Positions 1-7,198 are shown, numbered from the stretch's first letter. The stretch: 13,410 nt of DNA from an uncultured Hyphomicrobiales bacterium (GCA_943908365.1 CALTTH010000116.1:1-13410); one strand, 5' to 3'. The notes: generated by a model from the letters alone, not told the origin. Made by a program: numbers and translations.

Positions 1-1115
1 ATCAGTGCATCGTTTTCCTGCTGGAAATTTTCAAGCGCGGGGCGATCGACAAGCAGAGCCTGCGCGTAGGCACGGCGGATTTCGTTGGCGCTGGAGATCA
101 GGCTTTCGATCGGATCGGTCACATTGTGCGACTGGTCGATCATGTGGGCTGGATGGAATTGCTTCACGCCGCGGTGCTCCGCATCCACCAATTCATTGAA
201 GACGAGGAACAGGCGATAGGGCTCGATGGCGCCGGCATCGAGATCGTCATCGCCATATTTGCTGTCGTTGAAATGGAAACCGCCGAGCTTGCCGAATTGG
301 ATCAGGCGGGCGACAATCATTTCGATGTTGGTGTTGGGTGCGTGATGGCCAAGATCGACGAGGCAGAAAGCTTTCTCACCAAGCGTGTTGGCGATGAGGT
401 AATTGGTGCCCCAGTCCTGTACGACGGTGGAGTAGAAGGCTGGCTCGTACATCTTGTGTTCGGAAAACAGCCGCCAATCATCCGGCAGTGCCTTGTAGAT
501 GTCCGCCATACCTGCGAGGTAGCGCTCGAAGCTTTTGGTGAAATTGCTCTGCCCGGGGAAGTTGGAGCCATCGCCGATCCAGACCGTCAAGGCTTTGGAG
601 CCCAGTGCCTTTCCGATCTCGATGCATTCGATGTTGTGATCGACCGCCTGCTGGCGCGTTGCTGCATCCGTATGGCTCAGGGAGCCGTATTTGTAGGAAT
701 GCTGCTGATCTGCAGCGTCCGAAAAGGTGTTGGAATTCATCGCGTCGAAGCCAAGGCCGAGCGCGTCGGCGTGCGCCTTCAGCCTTGCAGGATCTTCCTT
801 ATCCCACGGGATATGAAGAGAAACATTGGGCGTGGCAGCCGTCAACTGGTTGATGACAGCACAGTCATCCAGCTTGTCGAAAATACCGCGTGGTTCGCCG
901 AGACCCGGAAAGCGGGCAAAGCGTGTGCCGCCGGTTCCAACGCCCCAGGATGGCACGGCCACATGGAATTCGGCAACCTTGGCCGTGATCGCATCGATAT
1001 CGATGTTGCGGCGTGACAGATGTTCACCGAGGGCCGCATAGTCTGCTTCATGCGCCGTCGCGCGCTTCTCATTCTCGCGATCGACCAGATCCGCCGCAAT
1101 TCTCAGTTCCGTCAT
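1..1115 (-). CDS. rhaI: L-rhamnose isomerase RhaI, 3' end cut by window edge
   Basis: Converts L-rhamnose to L-rhamnulose in the cytoplasm, the first intracellular step of the pathway. Reading the complement from the ATG at 1113-1115 gives 371 codons without a stop to the edge; the family is about 430 residues, so roughly the last 60 are outside. The sequence matches the Pseudomonas stutzeri-type isomerase (an AP-endonuclease-like TIM barrel), not the E. coli RhaA type. The metal ligands reported for the P. stutzeri enzyme appear at the same numbers: Glu219, Asp254, His281 and Asp327 for one metal, His257 and Asp289 for the other. The start is supported by a GGGAGG-type site (complement of about 1121-1126) five bases upstream. 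It lies downstream of rhaD on the same strand across a 157-bp gap, so it is probably co-transcribed with rhaD. Family identification is firm; substrate is supported by the surrounding rha genes. Confidence 0.95.
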   Translation of the reverse strand, partial: MTELRIAADLVDRENEKRATAHEADYAALGEHLSRRNIDIDAITAKVAEFHVAVPSWGVGTGGTRFARFPGLGEPRGIFDKLDDCAVINQLTAATPNVSLHIPWDKEDPARLKAHADALGLGFDAMNSNTFSDAADQQHSYKYGSLSHTDAATRQQAVDHNIECIEIGKALGSKALTVWIGDGSNFPGQSNFTKSFERYLAGMADIYKALPDDWRLFSEHKMYEPAFYSTVVQDWGTNYLIANTLGEKAFCLVDLGHHAPNTNIEMIVARLIQFGKLGGFHFNDSKYGDDDLDAGAIEPYRLFLVFNELVDAEHRGVKQFHPAHMIDQSHNVTDPIESLISSANEIRRAYAQALLVDRPALENFQQENDAL

Positions 1116-1272
1116 GTCATCCTCCCTCTGCACCACGTCCTCTTCAAACCGTCCTGTAGCCGTCTCATCGTGAGCGGAGGAAGGGCTTGATCGTGGCGAT
1201 CTTTCTCATTTTGCAATCACCAGCACCTGACCCGTAAAACGCCCACGGCTGAAGGCGCGGGCGGTTTGTGCC
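1116..1272 (-). other. rhaD-rhaI intergenic gap with possible gene relics
   Basis: This 157-bp gap is long for an operon in this window. On the minus strand one frame ends at a TGA (1206-1208) after a peptide ending FTGQVLVIAK, which resembles the C-terminal tail of short-chain or zinc dehydrogenases. That TGA overlaps as ATGA with an ATG (1207-1209) opening a 14-residue frame, MRKIATIKPFLRSR, that stops at 1165-1167. The ATGA join is typical of operon neighbours, so these may be the remaining end and beginning of two lost genes. The stretches are too short to prove this, and no ribosome site is visible before the small frame. Confidence 0.25.
1237..1267 (-). terminator. Stem-loop just after rhaD, possible attenuator
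   Basis: Read on the minus strand, AAAC-C-GCCC pairs with GGGC-GTTT around a 14-base loop, leaving one bulged C. It starts 5 bases after the rhaD stop. The short T stretch is largely part of the stem, so it is a poor intrinsic terminator; it could lower read-through into rhaI or protect the 3' end of rhaD mRNA. Confidence 0.35.
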
Positions 1273-3366
1273 TCAGCGCGTGAAGCTCTGGGCGTTGCCG
1301 GCGTCGACGTTGATGATATTCCCCGTCGACTTGGCAGATGCGTCTGACGCCAGGAAGAAGATTGCTTCGGCAATATCTTCCGGAAAGACGTTGAGCTTCA
1401 GCATGGAACGCTTGCGGTAATGTTCCTCGAGATCGTCCACCTCGATCTTGGACGACGCCGCGCGCTGCTCGCGCCACTCGCCGTTCCATATCTTGGAGCC
1501 GCGCAGAACCGCATCGGGATTGACGGTGTTGACGCGAATACCGGCATCGGCACCTTCAAGCGCCAGGCAACGAGCGAGATGGATTTCAGCAGCCTTCGCA
1601 GTGCAATAGGCAGATGCGTTGGGCGAAGATGCCAGGCCGTTTTTGGATGCGACGAAGACGACATTGCCGCCAAGCTTCTGACGTCGGAACAGGCGGAAGG
1701 CCTCCCGCGACACGAGGAAATAGCCCGTTGCCAAAATGTCGATATTCTTGTTCCACATGGCAAGCGTGGTGTCTTCGACCGGGGCGGATGACGCGATGCC
1801 CGCATTGGAAACAAGGATATCAATGCCACCAAACTCGACGCTCGCCTCGGCAAACACCCGAAGAACGGCATCTTCCTGGGTGACATCGAGCTTGACGGTG
1901 CGGACAGCGTCAGCGCTGAACCTCTTTTCGAAATCACCCTTCGTGTTGTCGAGTGCGGCCTCATCGATATCGGCAAGCACGACGCAAGCGCCCTCGCTTG
2001 CCAGCCGCTCCGCTGTAGCGCGTCCGATACCTCCCGCACCACCGGTAATGAATGCAACCCTCCCGGCCAGGCTCTTGGGTTTCGGCATGCGCTGAAGCTT
2101 CGCTTCCTCCAGCAGCCAATATTCGATGTCGAAGGCCTCCTGTTCCGGCAGCCCCTGATACTCCGACACCGTCGATGCACCGCGCATCACATTGATGGCG
2201 TTGACGTAAAACTCACCTGCAATCCGCGCCGTCGCCTTGTCCTTGGCGAAGGAGAACATGCCGACGCCGGGAATGAGGAAGACGACCGGGTTAGGATCGC
2301 GCATCTTTGGCGAATTGGCGTGCTTGCAGCTTTCGTAGTATCGGGTGTAATCGGCGCGGTAGTCTTCAAGCGCCTGATCAAGGTCCGCAAGCAATGCGTC
2401 GACATCCGGTTTCGACGTATCCAGATCGAGGATCAGGGGACGGATCTTGGTGCGCAGGAAGTGATCTGGGCAGGATGTGCCAAGCGCGCCAAGCGGCTTC
2501 AATTCCTTCGAGTTGACGAACTCCAACACGGCATCCTGATCGTCGAAATGACCAAGCTTGCGCTCGTCTTTCCCGATGCGCCCGCGAATTTCCGGCATGA
2601 GGCGCGCGGCGATCGCCCGTCGTTCCTCCTTGGGCAGGGTATCGGCCACTGCACCGCCGAAAATCGTCTTGCCTTCAGTCTTGGCCGCAAACCATTCGAT
2701 CGCCTTGTTGATGATCGCAAGCGTCAGCTCGTAACAGGCCTTGGCATCGTTGTCCCAGGTGAAGAGACCATGGCTTTCCAGCACAACGCCCTTGGCATCG
2801 GGGTTTGCCTTGACGAAGGCTTCAAGGTCCAGACCGAGCTGGAAGCCGGGGCGGCGCCAAGGCAGCCAGCCAATCTCACTGCCGAAAACGTCTTTCGTCA
2901 GTTCCCGTGAATTCTTCGAAGCCGCAATCGCAATGATGGCATCCGGATGCATGTGGTCGACATGATCGAAGGGCACGAAACCGTGCAATGGCGTGTCGAT
3001 GGAGGCCGCACGCGGGTTGAGATTGAACGTGCAATGGGGAAGAAAACCGACCATGCGGTCTTCGTCTTCCACACCGCGATAGATGCCCTTGAGCGCTTCA
3101 AGCTTTTCCATGTAGAGGGTCGCGAAGCCGTCAAGCTTGATCGTGCCGACATCGCCGCCAGATCCCTTGACCCACATGACGCGTACCTTGTTGCCGGTGA
3201 GCGGGTCGGTTTCCCAGACTTTGGCAGAGGTATTGCCACCACCGTAATTGGTTATCCGTTTGTCAGCGCCCAGAAGGTTGGAGCGATAGAGCAGCTTTCC
3301 CGGCTCATCCAGCGTTGCTGCATAAGCGTCGTCCCAGCGATTTTCGAGAAGACGGGATTGTCCCAT
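1273..3366 (-). CDS. rhaD: Bifunctional rhamnulose-1-phosphate aldolase / L-lactaldehyde dehydrogenase RhaD
   Basis: A 697-residue two-domain enzyme, the kind called RhaD in Rhizobium and RhaEW in other bacteria. Residues about 20-395 form a class II aldolase that cleaves L-rhamnulose-1-phosphate to dihydroxyacetone phosphate and L-lactaldehyde. Metal-site histidines are seen in DHVDHMHPD (134-142) and SHGLFTW (His199). Residues about 432-697 form a short-chain dehydrogenase that oxidises L-lactaldehyde: TGGAGGIG nucleotide loop (441-448), NAG (521-523) and the YxxxK pair Tyr587/Lys591, with Ser574 a likely catalytic serine. I chose the ATG at 3364-3366 because GGGAGGA (3374-3380 complement) lies seven bases upstream; an in-frame TTG at 3387 would put the ribosome site inside the gene. 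First gene of the minus-strand rha operon and divergent from rhaR, hence probably controlled by RhaR. The family is certain; substrate follows from context. Confidence 0.95.
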   Translation of the reverse strand: MGQSRLLENRWDDAYAATLDEPGKLLYRSNLLGADKRITNYGGGNTSAKVWETDPLTGNKVRVMWVKGSGGDVGTIKLDGFATLYMEKLEALKGIYRGVEDEDRMVGFLPHCTFNLNPRAASIDTPLHGFVPFDHVDHMHPDAIIAIAASKNSRELTKDVFGSEIGWLPWRRPGFQLGLDLEAFVKANPDAKGVVLESHGLFTWDNDAKACYELTLAIINKAIEWFAAKTEGKTIFGGAVADTLPKEERRAIAARLMPEIRGRIGKDERKLGHFDDQDAVLEFVNSKELKPLGALGTSCPDHFLRTKIRPLILDLDTSKPDVDALLADLDQALEDYRADYTRYYESCKHANSPKMRDPNPVVFLIPGVGMFSFAKDKATARIAGEFYVNAINVMRGASTVSEYQGLPEQEAFDIEYWLLEEAKLQRMPKPKSLAGRVAFITGGAGGIGRATAERLASEGACVVLADIDEAALDNTKGDFEKRFSADAVRTVKLDVTQEDAVLRVFAEASVEFGGIDILVSNAGIASSAPVEDTTLAMWNKNIDILATGYFLVSREAFRLFRRQKLGGNVVFVASKNGLASSPNASAYCTAKAAEIHLARCLALEGADAGIRVNTVNPDAVLRGSKIWNGEWREQRAASSKIEVDDLEEHYRKRSMLKLNVFPEDIAEAIFFLASDASAKSTGNIINVDAGNAQSFTR

Positions 3367-3373
3367 CGCAGTA

Positions 3374-3380
3374 TCCTCCC
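3374..3380 (-). promoter_or_regulatory. rhaD ribosome binding site
   Basis: GGGAGGA on the minus strand, seven bases before the ATG at 3366. It decides the start of rhaD against the upstream in-frame TTG at 3387. Confidence 0.8.
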
Positions 3381-3392
3381 ACGGCAATTATT

Positions 3393-3413
3393 GCGAGTCC
3401 CAGGTGAACTCGC
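3393..3413 (-). promoter_or_regulatory. Hairpin in the rhaD leader
   Basis: GCGAGT (3393-3398) and ACTCGC (3408-3413) are perfect inverted repeats around a nine-base loop, placed in the presumed untranslated leader of rhaD, 13 bases upstream of its ribosome site. It may influence mRNA folding or stability; no known riboswitch fold is recognisable. Confidence 0.35.
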
Positions 3414-3429
3414 CTCCCATTGAGAGCAG

Positions 3430-3458
3430 ATATCGCGCATCTAAAAGCACCCTGTCAA
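3430..3458 (-). promoter_or_regulatory. Candidate sigma-70 promoter for rhaDI
   Basis: On the minus strand TTGACA (3458 to 3453) is followed after 17 bases by CGATAT (3435 to 3430), which matches five of six positions of the rhizobial -10 consensus CTATAT. Transcription would start near 3423, giving a leader of about 57 bases before the rhaD ATG. The -35 box is part of the operator inverted repeat, so a bound repressor would block it. Prediction from sequence only. Confidence 0.5.
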
Positions 3459-3525
3459 TCATAAACGATCATAAATTTTCATTGTGCGCCGCAGCATTGA
3501 TATTTTTGATTGAACTTGATTGACA
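3453..3525. promoter_or_regulatory. Divergent operator region, probably bound by RhaR
   Basis: The rhaD-rhaR gap contains TGTCAATCA (3453-3461) and its perfect inverted copy TGATTGACA (3517-3525), centred near 3489. Next to each arm lies a direct repeat with exactly 10-bp spacing: ATCATAAA at 3458-3465 and 3468-3475, and TTGATTGA at 3506-3513 and 3516-3523. One-turn spacing puts the repeats on the same DNA face. DeoR-family repressors commonly bind repeated A/T-rich sites as oligomers, and the rhaR gene is adjacent, so RhaR is the natural candidate. TTGACA in both arms could serve as -35 for each divergent gene; a good -10 is visible only on the rhaD side. Confidence 0.55.
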
Positions 3526-3554
3526 ACAATCGAAGTTTACGAAAGATTGCAGTC

Positions 3555-3560
3555 AGGAGG
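3555..3560 (+). promoter_or_regulatory. rhaR ribosome binding site
   Basis: AGGAGG five bases before the ATG at 3566; strong complementarity to the 16S tail confirms the rhaR start. Confidence 0.8.
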
Positions 3561-3565
3561 ACCCC

Positions 3566-4396
3566 ATGTACGAGAGCGAACGCCATCGCATCATCTTGAG
3601 CGCCATTCAGGAAAAGCCTGTGGTGACGGTGCAGGACATTGCCGAATTGACGGATGCGTCGGAGGCAACGATCAGGCGTGATATCGCATCGCTTCACGTT
3701 CAAGGGAAACTGCGCCGTGTGCGCGGCGGAGCCGAGGCGGTGCATCCGCCACAACTCGGCAACTTGGCCGCACGTCCCTTTCGCGTCTCGGAATCGGTCA
3801 ATATCGATAAGAAACGCGCAATTGCACGCAAGGCTGTCGATTTGTGCGAAGAGGGTGACGCCATCATTATTAATGGCGGTACGACCACTTTCCAGATGGT
3901 GCACTACATGTCGGCGCGGCGCCTGCAGGTGATGACAAATTCCTTCGCCATTGCCGAGCATCTGGTGAAGCACTCAAAATGCAATGTCAGCGTACCCGGC
4001 GGCGCGATCTATCGCGACCAGAGCCTTATCCTGTCGCCTTTTGAAAATGACGCAATCCGCAATTTTTATGCGCGACGTATTTTCATCGGTGCGCAGGGCG
4101 TGGGCGCGCTTGGCATCATGGAGTCCGACGCAATGGTGATCCAGAGCGAACAGAAGCTGATGCGGCAGGCAGAGGAGCTGATCGTCATGGTCGACTCCTC
4201 CAAGTTCCGCAAACGCTCCAGCCTTATCCTGACACCCTTGGATACGGTTTCGACGATCATCACCGACGAAGACATCTCAGACGAGGCCGCACGCATGGTG
4301 GATGCCGCGGGAGTGACGCTGGTCATCGCCGGAACAGCGGCCGCGCAGGCGGAGGACAAACCGCCAACAGAGGAGGATTCCGCTTCGGTTGCTTGA
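3566..4396 (+). CDS. rhaR: DeoR/GlpR-family transcriptional repressor RhaR
   Basis: A 276-residue regulator with the standard layout of sugar-metabolism repressors. A winged helix-turn-helix spans residues about 6-57: the recognition segment is SEATIRRDI (32-40), and the wing with the typical LRRVRGGA sequence covers 49-56. A DeoR C-terminal sugar-phosphate sensor follows from about 76 to 250, with the NGGTTT loop at 103-108, PGG at 144-146 and the conserved lysine in DSSKF (213). In R. leguminosarum the equivalent gene controls L-rhamnose use; here it sits as first gene of the transporter operon and faces rhaD across the repeat-rich operator, so it probably represses both directions including itself. 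Its inducer is likely a phosphorylated or isomerised rhamnose intermediate, by family analogy only. The last 20 residues are an acidic tail beyond the domain. A 39-bp gap without a hairpin leads to rhaS. Confidence 0.93.
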   Translation: MYESERHRIILSAIQEKPVVTVQDIAELTDASEATIRRDIASLHVQGKLRRVRGGAEAVHPPQLGNLAARPFRVSESVNIDKKRAIARKAVDLCEEGDAIIINGGTTTFQMVHYMSARRLQVMTNSFAIAEHLVKHSKCNVSVPGGAIYRDQSLILSPFENDAIRNFYARRIFIGAQGVGALGIMESDAMVIQSEQKLMRQAEELIVMVDSSKFRKRSSLILTPLDTVSTIITDEDISDEAARMVDAAGVTLVIAGTAAAQAEDKPPTEEDSASVA

Positions 4397-4435
4397 GGAG
4401 CGCCGAAGGGAAGGTTTTAACGGGAGGAAAAGGGA

Positions 4436-5446
4436 ATGGAACTTACACGCAGAAAACTCACCCGCGCGCTTGCGCTCGGTGTAGCGCTTGGTGTTGCCGG
4501 TATCGGCAGCGTCGCCCAGGCGAAAGACATGAAGATCGCGCTGGTGGTCAAGTCGCTCGGCAATGGTTTCTTCGAGGCGGCCAACAAGGGTGCGCAGGAA
4601 GCAGCCAAGGAACTTGGCGGCGTCGAAATCATCTATACCGGCCCGACAACGACAACCGCAGAAGGCCAGATCGAGGTCATCAATTCGCTGATCGCCCAGG
4701 GCGTCGATGCAATTGCGATCTCGGCAAACGATCCGGACGCCGTGGTTCCGGCACTGAAGAAGGCCGCACAGCGCGGCATCAAGGTTATCTCCTGGGATTC
4801 CGGTGTCGCACCGGCGGGCCGCATTCTGCAGCTCAACCCGTCCTCCAATGCGCTGATCGGCAAGATGTGCCTGCAGCTTGCGGCTGATCATCTCGAAGGC
4901 GGCAAGGGCGATTTCGCGATTCTGTCTGCCACAACCACCTCCACGAACCAGAACATCTGGATCGAGGAGATGAAGAAGCAGCTAAAGGACTTCCCCGGCC
5001 TCAATCTGGTCACCACCGTCTACGGCGACGACTTGGCCGACAAGAGCTATCGTGAAGCGCAAGGTCTCCTGACCTCTCAGCCGAACGTAAAGGTTATCGT
5101 CGCGCCGACGACGGTTGGCGTCTTGGCTGCATCTCAGGCTGTCAAGGATGCTGGCAAGATCGGCCAGGTCTATGTCACGGGCCTTGGCCTTCCGTCTGAA
5201 ATGGCCGGCGCTATCAAGTCGGGTGCGACGAAGGAATTCGCCATCTGGAACCCGATCGACCTTGGCTATTCTGCGACCCAGATCGCCTACCACCTCGTCA
5301 AGGGTGATGCCGACGGCAAGCCGGGCTCCGAAATCGAAGCCGGCCGCATGGGCAAGATCAAGGTTGGCGAGAACAGCGAAGCCGCAATGGCCGATCCGTT
5401 CGTCTACGATGCGAAGAACATCGATCAGTTCTCCAAGATTTTCTGA
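4436..5446 (+). CDS. rhaS: Periplasmic L-rhamnose-binding protein RhaS
   Basis: The 336-residue solute receptor that delivers L-rhamnose to the RhaTPQ importer. A signal peptide is clear: basic n-region with Arg5-Arg6-Lys7, hydrophobic core about 11-24, and cleavage likely after Ala29 (VAQA|KDM). Residues about 33-300 are a type I periplasmic binding fold (Peripla_BP_4 / CUT2 class, related to RbsB and LsrB), recognised from IALVVKSLGNGFF, the IISLIAQGVDAI-like helix region around 80-95, and the VISWDSG strand near 117-123. The TRRK at 4-7 resembles a twin-arginine motif but lacks the usual phenylalanine. The start is fixed by GGGAGG (4422-4427) eight bases upstream. It is followed by a perfect stem-loop and a 195-bp gap before rhaT, which suggests it is expressed more strongly than the membrane parts. 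Not to be confused with the AraC-type activator RhaS of E. coli. Confidence 0.93.
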   Translation: MELTRRKLTRALALGVALGVAGIGSVAQAKDMKIALVVKSLGNGFFEAANKGAQEAAKELGGVEIIYTGPTTTTAEGQIEVINSLIAQGVDAIAISANDPDAVVPALKKAAQRGIKVISWDSGVAPAGRILQLNPSSNALIGKMCLQLAADHLEGGKGDFAILSATTTSTNQNIWIEEMKKQLKDFPGLNLVTTVYGDDLADKSYREAQGLLTSQPNVKVIVAPTTVGVLAASQAVKDAGKIGQVYVTGLGLPSEMAGAIKSGATKEFAIWNPIDLGYSATQIAYHLVKGDADGKPGSEIEAGRMGKIKVGENSEAAMADPFVYDAKNIDQFSKIF

Positions 5447-5456
5447 TCTTTGACTT

Positions 5457-5488
5457 CATCTCCCGGCGACAACAGCCGCCGGGAGATG
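5457..5488 (+). terminator. Perfect 12-bp stem-loop after rhaS
   Basis: CATCTCCCGGCG (5457-5468) and CGCCGGGAGATG (5477-5488) pair without mismatch around an eight-base loop, ten bases after the rhaS stop. No T-run follows, so it is more likely a 3' stabiliser or partial terminator that raises rhaS mRNA over the downstream genes than a full terminator. Confidence 0.65.
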
Positions 5489-5502
5489 TCTCCAACATTC
5501 CC

Positions 5503-5641
5503 TCAGTCGACGTCATCCTCGAGCTTGAACCAAGCATCGATCATGCTTGCCGGATGTTTCCTCAGCAAATGCATCAGGATGCCGTCGAGTGAAGGCTTTC
5601 CTTCTTCTGCTCGATAAAGAGCACGCAGGTTCGTAAGAAAA
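5503..5641 (-). pseudogene. Possible 3' relic of an unidentified gene on the opposite strand
   Basis: Between rhaS and rhaT the minus strand is open from 5676 down to a TGA at 5503-5505 (57 codons), with no ATG near its upstream end. The part outside rhaT reads like a normal protein C-terminus, with pieces such as LRALYRAEEGKPSLDG and HPASMIDAWFKLEDDVD. The final 25 or so codons mostly end in G or C, like real genes here. I do not recognise the family. It may be the tail of a gene lost from this gap, or chance in 139 bp of DNA; the plus strand also has an open frame over part of it. Confidence 0.3.
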
Positions 5642-7186
5642 ATGGCGGTAGAGACAATGACCGAAACGGCGGCGCTTTACGCACGACAAGAGGACGGCTC
5701 AAACCCCGTTCTGGCAATGCGCGGCATCAGTCAGATTTTTCCAGGCGTGAAGGCACTGGATAATGTCGACATCCAGCTCTATTCCGGCCAGGTAACGGCA
5801 CTCATCGGGGAAAATGGCGCGGGCAAGTCCACGCTGGTAAAAATCCTGACCGGCATCTATCGCCCCAATGAGGGCGAAATCCTGCTCGACGGCACACCGG
5901 TTCATTTCCAAAGCGCGCAGGATGCAATCGATGCAGGCGTCACTGCCATTCATCAGGAAACCGTTCTGTTCGACGAGCTTTCGGTTGGCGAGAACATCTT
6001 TCTCGGGCATGCGCCGAAGGGCCGCTTTGGGCTGATCGATTGGACAACGATCAACGAGAAATCCCGCGCCTTGTTGGAGCGGCTCGAAAGCAAGATCGAC
6101 CCTACCATCCGGCTCAAGGATCTCTCCATTGCACAGAGGCATCTGGTGGCAATTGCGCGTGCGCTGTCGGTCGAGGCGCGCATCGTCATCATGGACGAGC
6201 CGACGGCGGCTCTCTCACGCAAGGAAATCGACGATCTTTTCCGCATCGTCGAAAACCTGAAGCGGCAAGGCAAGGCGATCCTGTTCATCAGCCACAAGTT
6301 CGATGAAGTCTATGAAATTGCCGAGAATTATGCCGTCTTTCGCGACGGACGCATGGTCGGCGCGGGTAAGTTGACTGCCACGCCCCAGGACGAGATTGTC
6401 CGGCTGATGGTTGGCCGCGATGTGAAGGACGCCTTCCCCAAGCAAGCCGTCAACATCGGTGGCACCGTGCTGTCGGTGGAGGATTACTGCCACGAAACGG
6501 AGTTTCGCGGCATCTCCTTCGATTTGCGACAGGGCGAAATTCTTGGGCTCTATGGTCTGATCGGCGCCGGACGCTCGGAGTTTTGCCAGTCCCTTTTCGG
6601 CATGACCCGGCCCGCATCCGGAACTCTCAAGCTTGACGGCAAGGCGATAACGATACGCTCACCGGAAGATGCAATTCGGGCCGGTATCGCCTATGTGCCG
6701 GAAGAGCGAGGGCGTCATGGTCTGGCGCTGGAAATGCCGATCTACCAGAACATGTCCCTGCCCTCTCTCTCCCACACCTCGCGCAAGGGTTTCCTGAAAG
6801 CCGCCAACGAATTCGCACTGGCACGCACCTATGCAACGCGCCTCGATCTGCGTGCGGCGGCACTTTCCGTACCCGTTGGAACGCTGTCTGGCGGAAACCA
6901 GCAGAAGGTCGTGATCGGCAAGTGGCTTGCGACAAAGCCACGGGTCATCATTCTGGACGAGCCGACAAAGGGTATCGATATCGGCTCGAAAGCTGCGGTC
7001 CATGGGTTCATCAGCGAATTGGCGGCGGAAGGTTTGTCCATCATCATGATCTCATCCGAACTGCCGGAAATTCTCGGCATGTCCGACCGCGCGATCGTCA
7101 TGCGCGAAGGGTTGGTGGCAGGCCGGTTCGAGCGGGCGGAATTCTCGCCGGAAAAGCTGGTGCGCGCCGCCACCGGAAATGCGTGA
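5642..7186 (+). CDS. rhaT: Rhamnose ABC transporter double ATPase RhaT
   Basis: A 514-residue cytoplasmic protein with two fused nucleotide-binding domains, as in CUT2 sugar importers (RbsA, XylG). The first half has an intact Walker A GENGAGKS (56-63), a Q-loop near 105, a degenerate signature LSIAQ (161-165), Walker B ending MDEP (184-187) and switch His218. The second half has a degenerate Walker A with arginine for lysine (GAGRSE, 308-313), a good signature LSGGNQQ (415-421) and Walker B ending LDEP (438-441). The complementary defects are usual for the class, so one composite ATP site is expected to be fully active. The start is uncertain: the ATG at 5642 has no clear ribosome site, and the ATG six codons in (5657) is nearly as plausible; the conserved domain begins only near residue 24. 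R. leguminosarum work names this component RhaT; it is unrelated to the E. coli H+ symporter RhaT. Six bases separate it from the first rhaP ATG. Confidence 0.94.
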   Translation: MAVETMTETAALYARQEDGSNPVLAMRGISQIFPGVKALDNVDIQLYSGQVTALIGENGAGKSTLVKILTGIYRPNEGEILLDGTPVHFQSAQDAIDAGVTAIHQETVLFDELSVGENIFLGHAPKGRFGLIDWTTINEKSRALLERLESKIDPTIRLKDLSIAQRHLVAIARALSVEARIVIMDEPTAALSRKEIDDLFRIVENLKRQGKAILFISHKFDEVYEIAENYAVFRDGRMVGAGKLTATPQDEIVRLMVGRDVKDAFPKQAVNIGGTVLSVEDYCHETEFRGISFDLRQGEILGLYGLIGAGRSEFCQSLFGMTRPASGTLKLDGKAITIRSPEDAIRAGIAYVPEERGRHGLALEMPIYQNMSLPSLSHTSRKGFLKAANEFALARTYATRLDLRAAALSVPVGTLSGGNQQKVVIGKWLATKPRVIILDEPTKGIDIGSKAAVHGFISELAAEGLSIIMISSELPEILGMSDRAIVMREGLVAGRFERAEFSPEKLVRAATGNA

Positions 7187-7198
7187 GAGGAAATGCGC

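Noticed and set aside
126..1016. 296-codon plus-strand open frame
   Set aside because: It lies antisense to rhaI, whose frame carries all isomerase metal ligands at the expected positions; the antisense product has no recognisable domain.
3520..3548. Sigma-70 promoter for rhaR using TTGACA at 3520
   Set aside because: At 17-base spacing the -10 position reads AAGATT, a weak match, and the start would fall almost on the ribosome site; the real rhaR promoter is not identifiable by eye.
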